A DNA stretch of 64,000 bases from Ruminococcaceae bacterium UBA6353. GTDB lineage: Bacteria; Bacillota; Clostridia; Oscillospirales; Acutalibacteraceae. The notes beneath the pieces were generated by a model that was not told where the DNA came from, did not search any database, and worked only from the letters and a program-made list of their open reading frames with translations. The DNA lies in the NCBI GenBank assembly GCA_002437905.1, contig DJRT01000009.1:1-64000 (forward strand). The letters run 5' to 3'. Below, piece after piece: positions 15,853 through 24,180 of the stretch. The translations under genes and the position numbers were made by a program. Within the stretch, counting starts at the first letter, position 1. Every line of letters begins with the position of its first letter.

Positions 15853-17096
15853 GCGCCGCGCGGCTCAACCTCCTGATCGGCGGGCTGTTTTTCCTGTGCT
15901 ATGCATACCAGCTTGTGTATCTGCTGGCCTCATTGCTGCCGGCCAGAAAACAGCGCCTGCCGGCCAGGCGGCACCGCTTTGCGGTGCTGATCGCGGCGCG
16001 CAATGAGCAGGCGGTGCTGGGGCAGCTGCTGAAAAGCCTGGCCGCACAGCGGTATCCGCGGGAGCGCTTTACCGTATGCGTGGTGGCGGATAATTGCACC
16101 GATGCGACTGCGGCAGTAGCGCTGGCCCATGGGGCGCGGGTGTTCACCCGGCAGGATGCCCACCGGGTGGGTAAGGGCTACGCCCTGGATTTTCTGCTGC
16201 ACCGGCTGTGGGAAACGGCCGGCAATGATGCCTATGACGCCTATCTGGTGCTGGATGCGGATAATCTGCTGGAGCCGGATTACCTGCAGCAGATGGATAC
16301 GACCCTCTCGCAGGGCTATGATGTGGTGACCGGCTACCGCAACAGTAAGAACTACGGCGATAATTGGATCAGCGCCGGGTATGCCCTGTGGTTTCTCCGG
16401 GATAGCCGGCAGCTGAACGGCGCCCGTGCGCGGCTGGGGATCGGCTGTGTGGTGTCCGGCACCGGCTTTGCCTTTACCCACGCGGTGGCGCAGCGGCAGG
16501 GCGGGTGGCCGTTCCATACGCTGACGGAGGATACCGAATTTACCGCGGCTCACCTGTGTGCCGGTGACCGCATTGGCTACTGCCCACAGGCAGTGCTGTA
16601 TGATGAGCAACCGGTGCGGATATCCCAGTCCATGCGGCAGCGGATGCGCTGGGCCAAGGGGTACTTTCAGGTGCTGCGGCGGTATGGGCGCCGGCTGACG
16701 GCCGGTGCGCTGCGGGGCTGCTTCGCCTGCTATGATCTGATGGCGGCGATCCTGCCGGCCTTTGTGCTCTCACTGGTGTCGCTGGCGGTGAACGGAGCCG
16801 ATGCGGTGGCGTGCGCCGCAGCAGGGCGGCCGGCCTGGCCGGCACTGCTGGCGCTGGGGCAGGCGGTTCTCGGTGCCTGCGGCACGCTGTATCTCTTTGG
16901 CGGGGTAACGCTGGTGACCGAGTGGCGGCGTATCCGCGTTCCGGCCGCGAAAAAGCTGGGGTACTTTCTGCTGTTTCCGCTGTTCATGCTCACCTATCTG
17001 CCGGCGGCAGTGGCGGCGCTGTTCTGCCGTGTGGGCTGGAAGCCGGTGGAGCATACCCGTGCCCTATCGGTGGAACAGCTCAGCAGCCGCCAATGA
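15849..17096 (+). CDS. Membrane-bound family 2 glycosyltransferase
   Basis: 415 residues. One N-terminal membrane helix (about 6-28) precedes a cytoplasmic GT2 catalytic domain with AARNEQAVL, the DADN metal-binding motif in LVLDADNLLEPDY, TEDTEF as the acceptor-site ED and QRMRWAKG as the QxxRW-type motif. Three to four C-terminal membrane helices follow. This is the cellulose-synthase-like, processive type that polymerises and exports a beta-linked glycan. It is the third gene of the two-component operon, so the regulator pair probably controls an exopolysaccharide or cell-wall glycan. Confidence 0.88.
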   Translation: MSAARLNLLIGGLFFLCYAYQLVYLLASLLPARKQRLPARRHRFAVLIAARNEQAVLGQLLKSLAAQRYPRERFTVCVVADNCTDATAAVALAHGARVFTRQDAHRVGKGYALDFLLHRLWETAGNDAYDAYLVLDADNLLEPDYLQQMDTTLSQGYDVVTGYRNSKNYGDNWISAGYALWFLRDSRQLNGARARLGIGCVVSGTGFAFTHAVAQRQGGWPFHTLTEDTEFTAAHLCAGDRIGYCPQAVLYDEQPVRISQSMRQRMRWAKGYFQVLRRYGRRLTAGALRGCFACYDLMAAILPAFVLSLVSLAVNGADAVACAAAGRPAWPALLALGQAVLGACGTLYLFGGVTLVTEWRRIRVPAAKKLGYFLLFPLFMLTYLPAAVAALFCRVGWKPVEHTRALSVEQLSSRQ

Positions 17097-17099
17097 AAA

Positions 17100-17150
17100 G
17101 AGACCGGGCACCGCGGAGAGGTTTCCGTGGTGCCCGGTTGACGGTTTTCG
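17100..17150. terminator. Hairpin between convergent genes
   Basis: ACCGGGCACC/GGTGCCCGGT arms (17103-17112, 17129-17138) with an inner CGGA/TCCG pair. It lies between the glycosyltransferase and the phosphohexomutase ends. Confidence 0.75.
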
Positions 17151-17186
17151 GTTGTTTCGCATCGGCTATCCGACAGCCGGCGTGGG

Positions 17187-18908
17187 TTATTCTTCGGCCT
17201 GCAGCAGTGCCTGTGTGGCGGCGCGCAGCTTTTCCTCCAGCGCGCCTGCTGCGGCGGCATCCTTGCCGGTGGCAGTGATATAGGCCTTGATCTTCGGCTC
17301 GGTGCCGGAGGGGCGCACGATCACGCCGGCGTTGTTTTCCAGCGTGTAGGCCAGCACATTGGAGCGGGGCAGGGTCAGCGGCGTATCCACACCGGTCACG
17401 GCATCGTGGTGCACCCGTTCGCGGTAGTCGGCGCAGCCGAGCACCCGCAGTCCGCCGATCTCGGTCGGCGGCGTCTGCCGCAGGTTGTCCATCAGGCGGG
17501 TCATGGTGTTCATCCCCTGCTCACCCTCAAAAGCCACATTGATCAGCGCATGGCTGTAATAGCCATATTCGCGGTAGAGCGTCTGCATCTGCTGCAGCAG
17601 AGAAATGCCCTGCGTGCGGTAGTAGGCAGCCATTTCCGTAATCAGCATGGAGGCCACCACGGCGTCCTTATCCCGCACATAGGAGCCGGCCAGATAGCCG
17701 TAGCTTTCCTCGAAGCCCAGGATATACCGCTCGGCGTGGCCCTCCTTCTCCAGCAGGCCGATCTGCTCACCGATGTACTTGAAGCCGGTCAGCACATTGC
17801 GCAGCTCACAGCCGTTGCGCTCGGCAATGGCGGCAGCCAGCCCGGTGGTCACAATGGTCTTCACCACCACCGGATCGGCCGGCAGGGTGCCGGCCTCCCG
17901 CCGGCCGCGGATGATGTAGTCCAGCAGCAGGCAGCCCACCTCATTGCCGGTCATCAGCGTGTAGTCGCTGCCGTTGCGCACGGCAATGCCCACGCGGTCG
18001 CAGTCGGGGTCGGTGGCCAGCAGCAGGTCGGGCTTTTCGGTCTCGGCCATGGCCAGCGCCCGCTCGAATGCCTGCCGGATCTCCGGGTTCGGATAGGGGG
18101 CGGTGGGGAAGTGGCCGTCCGGCAGCTCCTGCTCCGGCACCACCAGCACCTGCCCTGCGCCGATACGGCGCAGCACCTCGCGCACCGGCAGGTTGCCGGT
18201 GCCGTTGAGCGGGGTGTAGATAACCTTCAGCCCTGCCTCGGCGCATACGCCGGGGTGGATCTGCTGTGCCAATACCTCGCCGTAATAGCTTTCCAGCAGC
18301 TTTTCACCGATCAGGGTGATGCGCCCATCCGCCACGGCATCGGCATAGGCCACTGTCTGTACATCGTCAAAGATGTCCAGCGCCCGGATGCAGGTGGTCA
18401 CAGCGCCGGCGTCGGCATCGGTCATCTGGCAGCCGTCGGCGCCATAGCATTTATAGCCATTGTACTTGGCCGGGTTGTGGCTGGCGGTGACCATAATGCC
18501 GGCCTGGCAGCCGTAATACCGCACCGCATAGGAGAGCAGCGGCGTCGGCTCCAGCTGCGGGAACAGGTGCACCTGTATCCCGTTGGCGGCCAGCACGCAG
18601 GCGGCCTCACGGGCGAAGTGATCCGACTTGATGCGGGAATCGTACGAAATGGCGACAGCCGAGGCGGCGTATCGGCCCTTCAGGTAGTTGGCCAGCCCCT
18701 GCGTTGCCTTGCGCACGGTGTAGATGTTCATGCGGTTTTCGCCCGCGCCGAGGATGCCGCGCAGCCCGCCGGTGCCGAACTCCAGCTCCCGGTAAAAGCG
18801 TTCGCGGATCTCCGCCGGCTGGCCGGCAATGGCCGCCAACTCCTCTGTCAGATCCGGGTCCTCTGTGGCCCGGCTGCACCACAGGGCATATTTTTCATCA
18901 ATCGTCAT
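17187..18908 (-). CDS. Alpha-phosphoglucomutase / phosphomannomutase
   Basis: 573 residues, the length of the PgcA/Pgm branch of alpha-D-phosphohexomutases. It interconverts hexose-1-phosphate and hexose-6-phosphate, which here would supply glucose-1-phosphate for dTDP-rhamnose and UDP-sugars. The phosphoserine loop is VTASHNPAKYNGYK with Ser143. The metal-binding loop is ATDPDCDRVGIAV, the sugar loop LGFEESYGYL, and the C-terminal phosphate loop RPSGTEPKIK. AAGGAG precedes the ATG and the gene has its own promoter. Confidence 0.93.
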   Translation of the reverse strand: MTIDEKYALWCSRATEDPDLTEELAAIAGQPAEIRERFYRELEFGTGGLRGILGAGENRMNIYTVRKATQGLANYLKGRYAASAVAISYDSRIKSDHFAREAACVLAANGIQVHLFPQLEPTPLLSYAVRYYGCQAGIMVTASHNPAKYNGYKCYGADGCQMTDADAGAVTTCIRALDIFDDVQTVAYADAVADGRITLIGEKLLESYYGEVLAQQIHPGVCAEAGLKVIYTPLNGTGNLPVREVLRRIGAGQVLVVPEQELPDGHFPTAPYPNPEIRQAFERALAMAETEKPDLLLATDPDCDRVGIAVRNGSDYTLMTGNEVGCLLLDYIIRGRREAGTLPADPVVVKTIVTTGLAAAIAERNGCELRNVLTGFKYIGEQIGLLEKEGHAERYILGFEESYGYLAGSYVRDKDAVVASMLITEMAAYYRTQGISLLQQMQTLYREYGYYSHALINVAFEGEQGMNTMTRLMDNLRQTPPTEIGGLRVLGCADYRERVHHDAVTGVDTPLTLPRSNVLAYTLENNAGVIVRPSGTEPKIKAYITATGKDAAAAGALEEKLRAATQALLQAEE

Positions 18909-18942
18909 TAGGATCGCTCCTTCCGGTATTTTTTACACCATC

Positions 18943-18971
18943 AGTATAGCACATCCGTGGCGCGTATGCAA
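18943..18971 (-). promoter_or_regulatory. Promoter of the phosphohexomutase gene
   Basis: On the minus strand TTGCAT (18966-18971), a 17-bp spacer and TATACT (18943-18948), about 35 bp before the start codon. Confidence 0.8.
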
Positions 18972-19053
18972 CACGGAAAAGCGCCGCCGTGGCGGCAAAA
19001 ATGTTGCAAAAAAGGGCGAAAGCAGCCACTTTTCCGTGCCTTTTGTCCGGGAT

Positions 19054-19971
19054 TTATGCCGGGTGGTAAAGCGTCTTGGCCCGCTGCTCCTCTTTGCCTG
19101 CCTCAATGGTGTAGCCCGCCTTTCGCAGGTCGGCGGCAATTTCCATCCACAGACTGTAGGCCTTTTCTTTTTCCCCCAGCTTTTCGTAGGCAAAGGCCTT
19201 GGAGTATTTGGCGTCATCATAGGCGGAATTTAACGCAATGGCGCGATCCCAGCATGCAAACGCTTCCGCCGGCTTTTCGGCATTCCAGCAGATATCGCCG
19301 CCGACCGTCAACAGCCGCCAGTCATCCGGAAAGCGCCGGCGCGCCTGTAAGAAGGCGGCGTAACCGTCTGCGTATTTTTTCGCGGCGCTGTGGGCATACA
19401 GCAGCAGCGCCCAGGGGGTCGGATTGCCCGGTTGTCCGTCGGCAAGCCGGCGTAGCTCGGTCAGCACGGCTTCGGCCTGACCGCAGCGGATCTGCAGGTC
19501 GATAAGCTGGGCGTAGGCGCGGAAATAGCCCGTCTCGTCGGTGGTACGGGAGGCCGCCATCGCCTGCTTCAGGTACAGGGTTGCTTGACTTTTCGCCTGT
19601 TCCGTCAGCCGGCAAAAGGCCGTTCCCCATACCCGTGCATCCTCGGCTGTCAGGGCGTTTATCTGCTCCAATTGCCGAAAGGCAGCGTCAGCCCGTGCAA
19701 AATCCTCAAGGTTTCCGGTGGCCTCGTAGACCACGGCCAGCCGTTGGGCATAATTGTCGTAGGCTTCAAAGTCTTTTTTGTAGAGGTCATCTACCGTGAC
19801 GGCATAGGTTTCGGCGATTTTCGGAAGCAGCAGGGCATCCGGCAGCGTTTGGGCGCATTCCCAGCGGGAAATGCTCTGCACCGAGACCCCCAGTGCCTCG
19901 GCCGCTTGCTGCTGCGTCAGCCCGTGTGCGGTGCGGTATTTTTTTAGATTTTTTGCAAAGATCCGATTCAT
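19054..19971 (-). CDS. XRE-family HTH regulator with TPR-like C-terminus
   Basis: 305 residues. The N-terminal Cro/CI-type helix-turn-helix (about 5-60) reads KKYRTAHGLTQQQAAEALGVS...SISRWECAQTLPD. The rest is a series of about six helical-pair repeats typical of TPR solenoids, which in RRNPP-like regulators bind short peptides or partner proteins. AAAAGGAGA precedes the ATG. No short peptide gene could be assigned nearby, but an oligopeptide-binding lipoprotein gene lies divergent at 20208. Confidence 0.85.
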   Translation of the reverse strand: MNRIFAKNLKKYRTAHGLTQQQAAEALGVSVQSISRWECAQTLPDALLLPKIAETYAVTVDDLYKKDFEAYDNYAQRLAVVYEATGNLEDFARADAAFRQLEQINALTAEDARVWGTAFCRLTEQAKSQATLYLKQAMAASRTTDETGYFRAYAQLIDLQIRCGQAEAVLTELRRLADGQPGNPTPWALLLYAHSAAKKYADGYAAFLQARRRFPDDWRLLTVGGDICWNAEKPAEAFACWDRAIALNSAYDDAKYSKAFAYEKLGEKEKAYSLWMEIAADLRKAGYTIEAGKEEQRAKTLYHPA

Positions 19972-20118
19972 AACCAGTCTCCTTTTTACTTGTTGCGAGG
20001 CCTCTGTCTGTATTCTACCGTGTTGCGGCGTAAAAGTCCACCTCGCGTTTTATGAGTTGGGTATCGGTTTGTGAGGAACAGTGGCAAAAACCGGCAAGCA
20101 CTCACACCGCTTTCCGTC

Positions 20119-20148
20119 TTGACGGTGTGCGGGCGGGTGTTGTATAAT
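20119..20148 (+). promoter_or_regulatory. Promoter of the oligopeptide-binding protein gene
   Basis: TTGACG (20119-20124), an 18-bp spacer and TATAAT (20143-20148), about 50 bp before the coding start. Confidence 0.8.
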
Positions 20149-20207
20149 ATACTGGGCATGTGTCTATTAGAAGACAGAACAAAACACAACGAAAGGAGAG
20201 GATGCCG

Positions 20208-21842
20208 ATGAAACGCTGTCTTGCGTTGCTGACGGTGCTTTGCCTCCTGCTGGCCGGTATCCTCACCGGTTGCGGGGATGACGGCAGCGATAAGGGCTTC
20301 CGCTTTCCGCTGGCGCAGGAGCCGGCACAGCTTGACCCGCAGGCGCCGCAGGATGCGGCCGGCCTGACGGTGATCGCCTCGCTGTTTGAGGGGCTGACCC
20401 GGCTGGACAGCGAGGGCAATGCCGTGCCGGGCGCGGCGGATTGGACGGTATCGGCCGATGGGCTGACCTATACCTTCACCCTGCGGGAAAGCTACTGGAG
20501 CACCATTTCCGTGCGGGGGGAAAAGACCGATTGGGATGAACCGACCCGCGTTACGGCGGACGATTTTGTGTTCGGCTTTCAGCGGGCGGTGATGCCGGAG
20601 ACGGCCTCGCCGCTGGCGCAGCAGTTGGATGGCATCGTCAATGCCCGCGATATCCGTGAGGGGCATAAAACCGCCAATACCCTCGGCGTGCATGCCGAGG
20701 GTGAGTACACGCTGGTCATCACGCTGGTGCAGCGGGATGAGCATTTTCCGACCCGGCTGGCGGCGGCGCCGTTTCTGCCGTGCAACCGGGCGTTCTTCCA
20801 GTACACGGCTGGGCGCTACGGCCTGGAAAAGGCCTATCTGCTGACCAATGGCCCCTTCACCCTGGCGGCGTGGAACCACGGCGAATCGCTGCTGCTGCGC
20901 CGCCATGAGCAGTACCACGCCGCGCAGGATATCCTGCCGCAGGCGGTGCGCTATGTGATCGGTACGGCGGATCCGGTGGAGGCGCTGAATACGGGTACCA
21001 TGGATGCCGAGCTGCTGCCGGCGGATCGTCTGCAGGAGGCCGCCGCAGCTGGTATCCGGCTGGTCGGGCTGCGGGACACCGTGCGCAGCGTGTATTTCAA
21101 CACCCGCGATACAGCGCTGAGCAATGCCGATGTGCGCCGGGCGCTGCGGGACAGTGTGGAATGGGAAAGCATCTATGCCTATCTGGAGGAGCTGGGGGAG
21201 CAGCCGGCCGCCGGCTATATTGCCCCCGATGCGACGGTCAATGGCAGTGAGCTGTACCGCAGCGATGCCAACGATGCCCGCCTGCAGACGCGGGCGGCAC
21301 AGGCGCAGGAAAGCCTTGGCGCCGGGCTGCGGGCACTGTATCCGGAGGCGAAAAGCCCGGCGCTGCCGACGCTGCGTGTGTTGGCTGCTGATGGGGAACA
21401 GAGTGCCAATCTGGCGCGGTATCTTATACAATCCTGGCAGAAAAACCTGAATTTGTCCTGTCAGCTGGAGCTTGTCAGCGAAAGTGCATTGACTGCCCGG
21501 ATGAACGCCGGCAATTATCAGGTCGCCATTGCGGCGGTCACGGCGCAGGGGCTTTCCGGTGCCGAGAACCTGCAGGCCTACGGCACCGGCGCGGCCGGCA
21601 ATCTGACCGGTTACACCAGCGCAGCATTTGATACGGCACTGGCGGCTGCACTGACCGGCGGCCGCGCGGAGCTCACCGCGGCCGAAATGCGGCTGCGGGA
21701 GGATTGCCCCACGGTGCCGCTGAGCTTTGTTACCCGCTATTACGGCGTTGCTGCCGGGGATGAGGGCGTTTTGGTGCGCCCCTTCAATGGCGGCGCCTAC
21801 GGCGCGGCCTTTGATTTCCGCCAGGCACGCAAAAAAGGCTGA
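20208..21842 (+). CDS. Oligopeptide ABC transporter substrate-binding lipoprotein (OppA-like, family 5)
   Basis: 544 residues from the ATG at 20208 (AAGGAG nine bases upstream; the ATG at 20202 is too close). A lipoprotein leader MKRCLALLTVLCLLL ends in the lipobox LTGC. Family features: LAQEPAQLDPQ at the mature N-terminus, SLFEGLTRLDSEGNAVPGAA, YTFTLRESYWS, VTADDFVFGFQRAV and TNGPFTLAAW. No permease or ATPase genes follow; the gene stands alone before a terminator. It may supply an Opp transporter encoded elsewhere, or act as a peptide sensor for the divergent XRE-TPR regulator (inference). Confidence 0.92.
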   Translation: MKRCLALLTVLCLLLAGILTGCGDDGSDKGFRFPLAQEPAQLDPQAPQDAAGLTVIASLFEGLTRLDSEGNAVPGAADWTVSADGLTYTFTLRESYWSTISVRGEKTDWDEPTRVTADDFVFGFQRAVMPETASPLAQQLDGIVNARDIREGHKTANTLGVHAEGEYTLVITLVQRDEHFPTRLAAAPFLPCNRAFFQYTAGRYGLEKAYLLTNGPFTLAAWNHGESLLLRRHEQYHAAQDILPQAVRYVIGTADPVEALNTGTMDAELLPADRLQEAAAAGIRLVGLRDTVRSVYFNTRDTALSNADVRRALRDSVEWESIYAYLEELGEQPAAGYIAPDATVNGSELYRSDANDARLQTRAAQAQESLGAGLRALYPEAKSPALPTLRVLAADGEQSANLARYLIQSWQKNLNLSCQLELVSESALTARMNAGNYQVAIAAVTAQGLSGAENLQAYGTGAAGNLTGYTSAAFDTALAAALTGGRAELTAAEMRLREDCPTVPLSFVTRYYGVAAGDEGVLVRPFNGGAYGAAFDFRQARKKG

Positions 21843-21849
21843 AAAAAGC

Positions 21850-21900
21850 AAAAAAGACTCCCCCTGTGACCGGCAGCGCCGGTTGCAGGGGGAGTTTGTG
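21850..21900. terminator. Bidirectional terminator between the oligopeptide-binding gene and glf
   Basis: ACTCCCCCTG/CAGGGGGAGT outer stem (21857-21866, 21886-21895) and ACCGGC/GCCGGT inner stem; A-run on the left serves the minus-strand polysaccharide locus, and a short T-run is on the right. Confidence 0.85.
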
Positions 21901-21928
21901 TTGGTTCGCTATTTTGTGCCGGGGCGGA

Positions 21929-23029
21929 TCAGGCCAATTCTTGCCGGCTTTTGGCCAGCGCGGCGGCAATCACGGCATCCATATCGTAGTACCGGTATTC
22001 GCCCAGCCGGCCGCCGAAGATCACCTGCGGCTCACGGTCGGCCAGCCGGCGGTAGGCGGCGTACAGGGCGTCATTGGCGGCGTCGTTGACCGGATAGTGC
22101 GGTTCACAGCCCGGCCGCCATGCGGCGCTGTATTCCCGGCTGATGACCGTTTTCGGCTGCCCGCCCTTGCCGAACCATTTGTGCTCGATCACGCGGGTGT
22201 AGGGCGTTTCGCGGTCGGTATAGTTGATGACCGCATGACCCTGAAAATCGGGGATATCCAGTATTTCCGTCTCAAAGCGCACGGCACGGTACTCCAATGC
22301 CCCCAGCTGGTAGCCGAAATAGGCGTCGATGGGGCCGGTATAAACCACCCGGCGAGCCATGGCGTCCAGCCGCGCCTTATCGGGCAGGTAATCCACGCCC
22401 AGCTGTACCTCGCTGCTCTCCAGCAGGGCAGCGGCCAGTGCGGTGTAGCCGCCCTGGGGGATCCCCTGGTAGCGGGAGCCGAAATAGTTGTTGTCGTAGG
22501 TCAGCCGGACCGGGAGCCGCCGGATGATAAAGGCCGGCAGCTCCCGGCAGGGGCGTCCCCACTGCTTTTCGGTATAGCCGCGGATCAGCTTTTCGTAAAT
22601 ATCCACCCCCACCAGGGAGATGGCCTGCTCCTCCAGGTTACGCGGCTGGCTGATGCCGGCGGTGCGGCGCTGCTGCGCAATGCGGGCGGCAGCCTCGGCG
22701 GGGGTGGTGACCCCCCACATCTGCCGGAAGGTGTGCATGTTGAACGGCAGGGAATAGCGCTGACCGTGATAGTCTGCCACCGGGGTGTGGATATACGGGC
22801 GAAAGGGCACCAGCCGGGTAACATATTCCCATAGGGCGGTGTCATCGGTGTGGAAAATGTGCGGCCCGTAGCGGTGGATCTCAATCCCCTCGACCGGCTC
22901 GGTGTAGGCCAGGCCGGCAATGTGCGGGCGGCGGTCGATCACCAGCACCCGTTTGCCGGCGGCGGTAGCCTCATGGGCAAAGGTGGCGCCATACAGGCCG
23001 GCGCCTACCACCAGATAGTCGTATTTCAT
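21929..23029 (-). CDS. glf: UDP-galactopyranose mutase
   Basis: 366 residues. This flavoenzyme converts UDP-galactopyranose to UDP-galactofuranose in the cytoplasm. The N-terminal dinucleotide-binding motif is DYLVVGAGLYGATFAHEA, followed by HIAG and YGPHIFHT, the typical Glf substrate region. The C-terminus has REYSAAW and GRLGEYRYYDMD, which contact FAD and substrate. A GGAGG site precedes the ATG. It is the last gene of the polysaccharide locus and predicts galactofuranose in the product. Confidence 0.95.
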   Translation of the reverse strand: MKYDYLVVGAGLYGATFAHEATAAGKRVLVIDRRPHIAGLAYTEPVEGIEIHRYGPHIFHTDDTALWEYVTRLVPFRPYIHTPVADYHGQRYSLPFNMHTFRQMWGVTTPAEAAARIAQQRRTAGISQPRNLEEQAISLVGVDIYEKLIRGYTEKQWGRPCRELPAFIIRRLPVRLTYDNNYFGSRYQGIPQGGYTALAAALLESSEVQLGVDYLPDKARLDAMARRVVYTGPIDAYFGYQLGALEYRAVRFETEILDIPDFQGHAVINYTDRETPYTRVIEHKWFGKGGQPKTVISREYSAAWRPGCEPHYPVNDAANDALYAAYRRLADREPQVIFGGRLGEYRYYDMDAVIAAALAKSRQELA

Positions 23030-23048
23030 GGCCGCCTCCGTGTGCTGT

Positions 23049-24095
23049 TTATAGGGTTTCGGCGCCGCCCTCCAGGGTTTCCGGCGGCAGTTCGGCCTTC
23101 AGCTCCCGCTGCAGCAGCTTTTGCACCGCGCCGGCGGGAGAAACATGGCCGTTGATGATGGCATTGACGGTAAATACAATGGGCATTTCTACCCCGGCAC
23201 GGTCGGCCAGCGCCATGGCGGCCGGCAGGGCGTTGATGCCCTCCACCACCATCCCCACCTGCCGCACGGCCTCATCGGGTGGCACACCCTGCCCGATCAG
23301 CCGGCCGCAGCGGTTGTTGCGGCTGTGCTCACTGGTGCAGGTGACAATGAGATCGCCGACACCGGCCAGCCCGCCGAAGGTCTGCGGCCGGCAGCCGATG
23401 CGCTCCCCCAGCCGGGAAAGCTCCGCCAGGCCGCGGGTGATGAGGGCGGCGCGGGCGTTATCGCCGAAGCCCAGCCCGGCAGAGATGCCGGTGCCCAGGG
23501 CAATGATGTTTTTCAGCGCGCCGGCGATCTCAACGCCGCGCCGGTCGCGGCTGGTGTAGACCCGCATGAAAGGGCTGGTGAAGCAGCGCTGCACCTGTGC
23601 GGCAATGGCATCGTCCGGGTGTGCTGCCACAATGGTGGTGGGCAGCCCCAGGGCAACCTCCTCGGCGTGTGTGGGGCCGGAAAGGGCCACACACGCCACC
23701 GTATCCGTGCCCAGCTCCTCCTGCATCACCTCGGTCAGGGTCAGCAGGGTGTCGGGCTCAATGCCCTTGGCGGCGTCCACCAGGATCTGGCCAGCCGTGA
23801 TGAACGGCCGCACGGCGCGGGCCGTGGTGCGCACATAGGGGGAAGGCACGGCAAACAGCAGAATATCCTTGTCCCGGCAGGCAGTGCCGAGATCGGCCGT
23901 GTAGGTGATGGCCTCCGGCAGCTCCATATGCGGCAGCTTCGGATGCCGGCGGGTGGTGCGCAGCACCTCCAGCTCCTGCGGCAGTGCCGACCAAACGGTG
24001 ACGGCCTTGCCGGTAAGGCTCAGCATGCGGGCCAGTGCGGCTCCCCAGGTGCCGGCGCCCAGCACGCCGACGCTATAGGCAGTTTTCTGTTCCAT
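23049..24095 (-). CDS. gpsA: NAD(P)+-dependent glycerol-3-phosphate dehydrogenase
   Basis: 348 residues from the ATG at 24095 (AAAGGAG upstream; a longer open frame starts at 24146). It reduces dihydroxyacetone phosphate to sn-glycerol-3-phosphate. The Rossmann motif is GVLGAGTWGAALA. The catalytic region has ALSGPTHAEEVA, LKNIIALGTGISAGLGFGDN and GVGDLIVTCTSEHSRN. The product feeds phospholipid synthesis, but its place next to a GCT-type cytidylyltransferase inside a polysaccharide locus suggests it may also supply glycerol-3-phosphate for a CDP-activated precursor. Confidence 0.95.
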   Translation of the reverse strand: MEQKTAYSVGVLGAGTWGAALARMLSLTGKAVTVWSALPQELEVLRTTRRHPKLPHMELPEAITYTADLGTACRDKDILLFAVPSPYVRTTARAVRPFITAGQILVDAAKGIEPDTLLTLTEVMQEELGTDTVACVALSGPTHAEEVALGLPTTIVAAHPDDAIAAQVQRCFTSPFMRVYTSRDRRGVEIAGALKNIIALGTGISAGLGFGDNARAALITRGLAELSRLGERIGCRPQTFGGLAGVGDLIVTCTSEHSRNNRCGRLIGQGVPPDEAVRQVGMVVEGINALPAAMALADRAGVEMPIVFTVNAIINGHVSPAGAVQKLLQRELKAELPPETLEGGAETL

Positions 24096-24180
24096 GCGGC
24101 TCCTTTCTTCACTGCGGAAAAGAATCCCCGGCGGCGCCGTGTGCACCCGGAGGGGCGGCAGAGAGCGTTTCTGCCGGGTC

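Noticed and set aside
19986..21851. 621-codon minus-strand frame opposite the oligopeptide-binding protein
   Set aside because: Arg/Gln/His-rich shadow of a well-supported lipoprotein gene.
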